This document shows, piece after piece, positions 5,800 through 6,066 of a stretch of DNA of 6,066 bases; within the stretch, counting starts at the first letter, position 1; each line of letters opens with the position of its first letter. The position numbers and the translations under genes are program-made. The notes below the pieces were generated by a model, which worked only from the letters and a program-made list of their open reading frames with translations, ran no database searches and was not told the DNA's origin. Where the stretch lies: contig DATHUR010000016.1 in the NCBI GenBank assembly GCA_035462025.1, positions 1 to 6,066 on the forward strand, written 5' to 3'. Origin of the DNA: Egicoccus sp035462025 (GTDB taxonomy: Bacteria; Actinomycetota; Nitriliruptoria; Nitriliruptorales; Nitriliruptoraceae).

Positions 5800-6066
5800 T
5801 CAGAACGTCTTGAACGCCTCGAACGGTTGCTGGCAGCCGTCGCAGAACCGTAGGTCGCGGCACGGCGTCGGGCCGAAGTTCGACTCGCGCACCGTCTCGT
5901 CCGAGCCGCAGTACGGACACGGGCGGGGATCCGAAGCGGGCCCGATGGCGAGCGGCAGGGTCGGGCGCCCCTCCGGCCGCGGCGACGCGACTTTACCGCC
6001 GGGCGGCGCGATGCCGAACTCGCGCAGCTTCTGCTTGCCGGACTCGCTCATCCAGTCGGTCGTCCA
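5800..6066 (-). CDS. paaD: PaaD (PaaJ), phenylacetyl-CoA epoxidase accessory protein, C-terminal part (5' end cut by window)
   Basis: The frame is open to the right edge (WTTDW before the internal ATG at 6051), so about 88 C-terminal residues of a protein usually near 160-170 residues are seen. WTTDWMSESGKQKLREFGIAPP is the typical junction where the DUF59/MIP18-like domain ends in PaaD. The rest is a small zinc-ribbon-like tail: CPYCGS, a spacer ending in FGPTPC, then RFCDGC and the terminal QPFEAFKTF, i.e. two CxxC pairs plus one further cysteine. PaaD is needed for an active PaaABCE ring-1,2-epoxidase and, by its relation to MIP18/SufT-type proteins, is thought to help assemble iron-sulphur or metal centres rather than catalyse. 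It is the first visible gene of the leftward paa operon; paaABC are expected just outside the window. paaZ follows directly. Confidence 0.93.
   Translation of the reverse strand, partial: WTTDWMSESGKQKLREFGIAPPGGKVASPRPEGRPTLPLAIGPASDPRPCPYCGSDETVRESNFGPTPCRDLRFCDGCQQPFEAFKTF

Noticed and set aside
1..6066. Mobile element, CRISPR array, tRNA or other novel defence-type system
   Set aside because: No transposase, integrase, terminal inverted repeats, regularly spaced repeats or tRNA-like folds were seen; the window is an ordinary catabolic and regulatory region.

Overview
The window looks like a piece of a high-GC actinobacterial chromosome. Coding DNA is very GC-rich, long spurious antisense frames are common, GTG starts occur, and the encoded protein types (GlxA-like regulator, TetR regulator, phenylacetate catabolic genes, short hydrophobic membrane protein) are all usual in Actinobacteria. 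The genus cannot be fixed from this sequence.

Layout. The left third (1-2018) reads rightwards. It holds the 3' part of a GlxA-type AraC-family regulator, a TetR-family regulator, and a YhhN/TMEM86-type membrane protein 16 bases after the TetR gene, probably its operon partner. From 2068 to the right edge every gene reads leftwards, so the two halves converge at about 2019-2067, where an imperfect tandem repeat and a weak hairpin lie. Taken in their own direction of transcription, the leftward genes are: the C-terminal end of paaD (cut by the right edge), paaZ, a paaH-type 3-hydroxyacyl-CoA dehydrogenase, a 233-base gap with a plausible promoter, a 55-residue membrane protein, and a small conserved-looking protein of unknown function.

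The recognisable system is the aerobic phenylacetate (phenylacetyl-CoA) pathway. PaaD is an accessory protein of the ring-1,2-epoxidase. PaaZ opens the oxepin-CoA ring and oxidises the resulting aldehyde. PaaH-type dehydrogenases oxidise 3-hydroxyadipyl-CoA late in the pathway. paaD-paaZ are 25 bases apart and paaZ-paaH overlap by four bases (GTGA), so they are almost certainly one transcript. The TetR gene on the left resembles, from memory, the regulators that accompany actinobacterial paa genes, but it lies about 2.4 kb from the paa operon's last gene with unrelated genes between, so a PaaR role is inference only.

The most useful second looks are the absence of a paaE reductase gene directly after paaD, the Ser at the position of the usual catalytic-site Asn in the PaaH-type enzyme, and the short membrane protein plus small unknown protein on 2068-2662. 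I found no evidence of mobile elements, CRISPR, RNA genes or a clearly novel system.
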